Positions 63,130 to 64,000 of a stretch of DNA of 64,000 nt are shown here, one piece after another. The stretch is from Gemmatimonadota bacterium. Its GTDB lineage: Bacteria; JAAXHH01. Location of the stretch: the NCBI GenBank assembly GCA_009841265.1, contig VXMB01000014.1:603490-667489 (forward strand), given 5' to 3'. Both the position numbers and the translations under genes were made by a program. The notes below the pieces were generated by a model. That model was not told the origin of the DNA. It made no database searches and was given only the letters and a program-made list of their open reading frames with translations. Each line of letters starts with the position of its first letter. Position 1 is the first letter of the stretch.

Positions 63130-63545
63130 ATTCCTTCGATTTCAATAGCGCGGGTTCGCCCCGCGTCCTTTCGGAAATCAGGGTCACGGCGCTAGTCGAC
63201 GTCATGACCGTGCTCCTGATCATCTTCATGATCACCACGCCGATGATCCAGAGCGGCGTTCAGGTGGATCTGCCCAGGGCGAGCGCGGCCGCGCCGGATC
63301 TCGGCGAGGGCCTCGTCATCACGATAACGAGCGAAGGGTCGCTCTACCTCGAAGACCGGCTGCTTTCGATCGCCCAGTTCGACGGGGTGTTCGGGGAGAT
63401 CTTCGAGGATCAGCAGGACAAGCCGGTGTTTATCCGCGGAGACGAACAGGTGCCCTACGGCGCCGTCATTGGCGTGCTGGATAAACTCAAGCAGCACGGC
63501 GTAACGCAGATTGGCCTTGCGACCAGTCTGAGGCCTTCACGATAA
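63126..63545 (+). CDS. TolR/ExbD-family protein
   Basis: A 139-residue ExbD/TolR protein. Short cytoplasmic N-terminus and one helix with the essential aspartate Asp25 in ALVDVMTVLLIIFMI; periplasmic domain with IRGDEQVPYGAVIGVLD. Overlaps TolQ by four bases (ATGA) and the next gene by one base. Works with TolQ to energise TonB/TolA. Confidence 0.95.
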   Translation: MNSFDFNSAGSPRVLSEIRVTALVDVMTVLLIIFMITTPMIQSGVQVDLPRASAAAPDLGEGLVITITSEGSLYLEDRLLSIAQFDGVFGEIFEDQQDKPVFIRGDEQVPYGAVIGVLDKLKQHGVTQIGLATSLRPSR

Positions 63546-64000
63546 TGGCACGCATGATCTGGGCTTCCGGATTCCTGCATATCGCGGTGATCGCCGGGCT
63601 GATCGGTTTGAATACCTGGTTGCCCGCGCCGGCGTCGTCGCTGGACCAGCAGGTCTACCGGGTCGATCTCGTAACGCTGAACGAGCGTTCGCCGGTCCAA
63701 CGTCCGCCCGCGGTCGACGAGGCGTACGAAGTCGTCTCGAAGAAGGAGGCCGCCGCGCCGCAGGAGGAGGCGGCCCTGGCGCTGGAACGGACGCCGCGCC
63801 TGGTCTCCGAAGAACCGGACCCCGCACCGGAAGCGCCGCAGACCTTCGAGACCGATTCCCCGGAAATCCGCCTGGACGAGCGGAACTTCGAGTACCCGTA
63901 CTACCTGGGCATGATGCAGCGGAAGATCCAGCAGCATTTCACCGTGCCCAGGATGCTCGGCGTAACCCAGCTCGAGACGGTCATCTATTTCCGCGTGGTA
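63545..64000 (+). CDS. TonB/TolA-like energy transducer, truncated by window
   Basis: First 152 codons only. N-terminal membrane anchor (about residues 8-27) with FLHIAVIAGLIG, then a Pro/Ala/Glu-rich stretch, then the start of a TonB C-terminal-like domain (YLGMMQRKIQQHF, VIYFRVV). It starts at ATG 63545 in a TAATG overlap with TolR. It probably delivers proton-motive energy to the TonB receptors at 50840 and 53841, or belongs to a Tol-Pal unit continuing beyond 64000. Confidence 0.85.
   Translation, partial: MARMIWASGFLHIAVIAGLIGLNTWLPAPASSLDQQVYRVDLVTLNERSPVQRPPAVDEAYEVVSKKEAAAPQEEAALALERTPRLVSEEPDPAPEAPQTFETDSPEIRLDERNFEYPYYLGMMQRKIQQHFTVPRMLGVTQLETVIYFRVV

Overview
This is a GC-rich, gene-dense, 64 kb chromosomal window. 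I see no rRNA, tRNA, CRISPR array, insertion sequence or prophage. The gene mix points to a Gram-negative bacterium of the FCB/PVC-like sphere. Latescibacterota or Gemmatimonadota-like lineages are my best guess, inferred from gene content only. The supporting features are two SusC-like TonB-dependent receptors, a DUF5916 protein, a Bacteroidetes-type short ParC with its ParE, a peptidase/propeller/beta-barrel surface protein, sulfatases, a CehA/McbA metallohydrolase, sugar-acid dehydratases and a TolQ-TolR-TonB cluster. Many genes suggest heterotrophic use of acidic and esterified sugars, sulfated polymers and peptides.

Layout. 1-1151 (-) is a partial ClpX-like AAA+ ATPase. 1398-5216 (-) is an operon: cupin, small unknown protein, TIM-barrel sugar isomerase/epimerase, two-domain acetyl-xylan-esterase-like hydrolase. 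5217-5655 is a complex divergent control region with a minus-strand promoter, direct repeats and a 35-bp palindrome. 5656-11867 (+) carries the CehA/McbA hydrolase, a nitrilase-family amidase, a SixA-like phosphatase, an alpha/beta hydrolase and RmuC. 11896-17777 (-) carries an RraA-like protein, an Sfp-type PPTase, a lipoprotein amidohydrolase, a galactonate-dehydratase-like enzyme, a DUF4412 protein and a dihaem cytochrome c. 18056-25237 (+) carries a VWA membrane protein with a caspase-fold protein lacking its cysteine, then enolase, an FtsB-like protein, RecO and a PfkB-like protein with a damaged catalytic motif. 25238-26791 holds a small ORF with a terminator, an orphan sigma-region-4 protein and a DUF4202 protein. 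26836-31484 (+) is a sulfatase followed by a GNAT domain fused to about 850 residues of beta-sandwich/mutarotase-like sequence. 31554-32354 (-) is methionine aminopeptidase. 32652-41446 (+) carries an HMGL-like aldolase, an M20 deacylase, an acyl-CoA dehydrogenase, ParE, ParC and mannonate dehydratase. 41458-44175 (-) is DUF5916. 44557-50772 (+) carries a second sulfatase, proline dehydrogenase, a DUF4097-like protein, TsaD and an NCS2 purine permease. 50840-61248 (+) carries two tandem TonB receptors, the peptidase-propeller-barrel protein and a ferredoxin-NADP reductase. 61310-64000 (+) carries an MDR oxidoreductase, TolQ/ExbB, TolR/ExbD and a TonB truncated by the window end.

The most unusual signal is not a gene. 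At least twelve gene junctions carry 9- to 34-bp units repeated two or three times in tandem, often including the stop codon of the upstream gene. Comparable in-frame repeats add low-complexity segments to unrelated proteins. The other points worth following are the GNAT fusion, the degenerate enzymes (PfkB-like, caspase-like, metal-site-free MDR), the orphan sigma-like unit and the regulatory palindrome near 5.5 kb.
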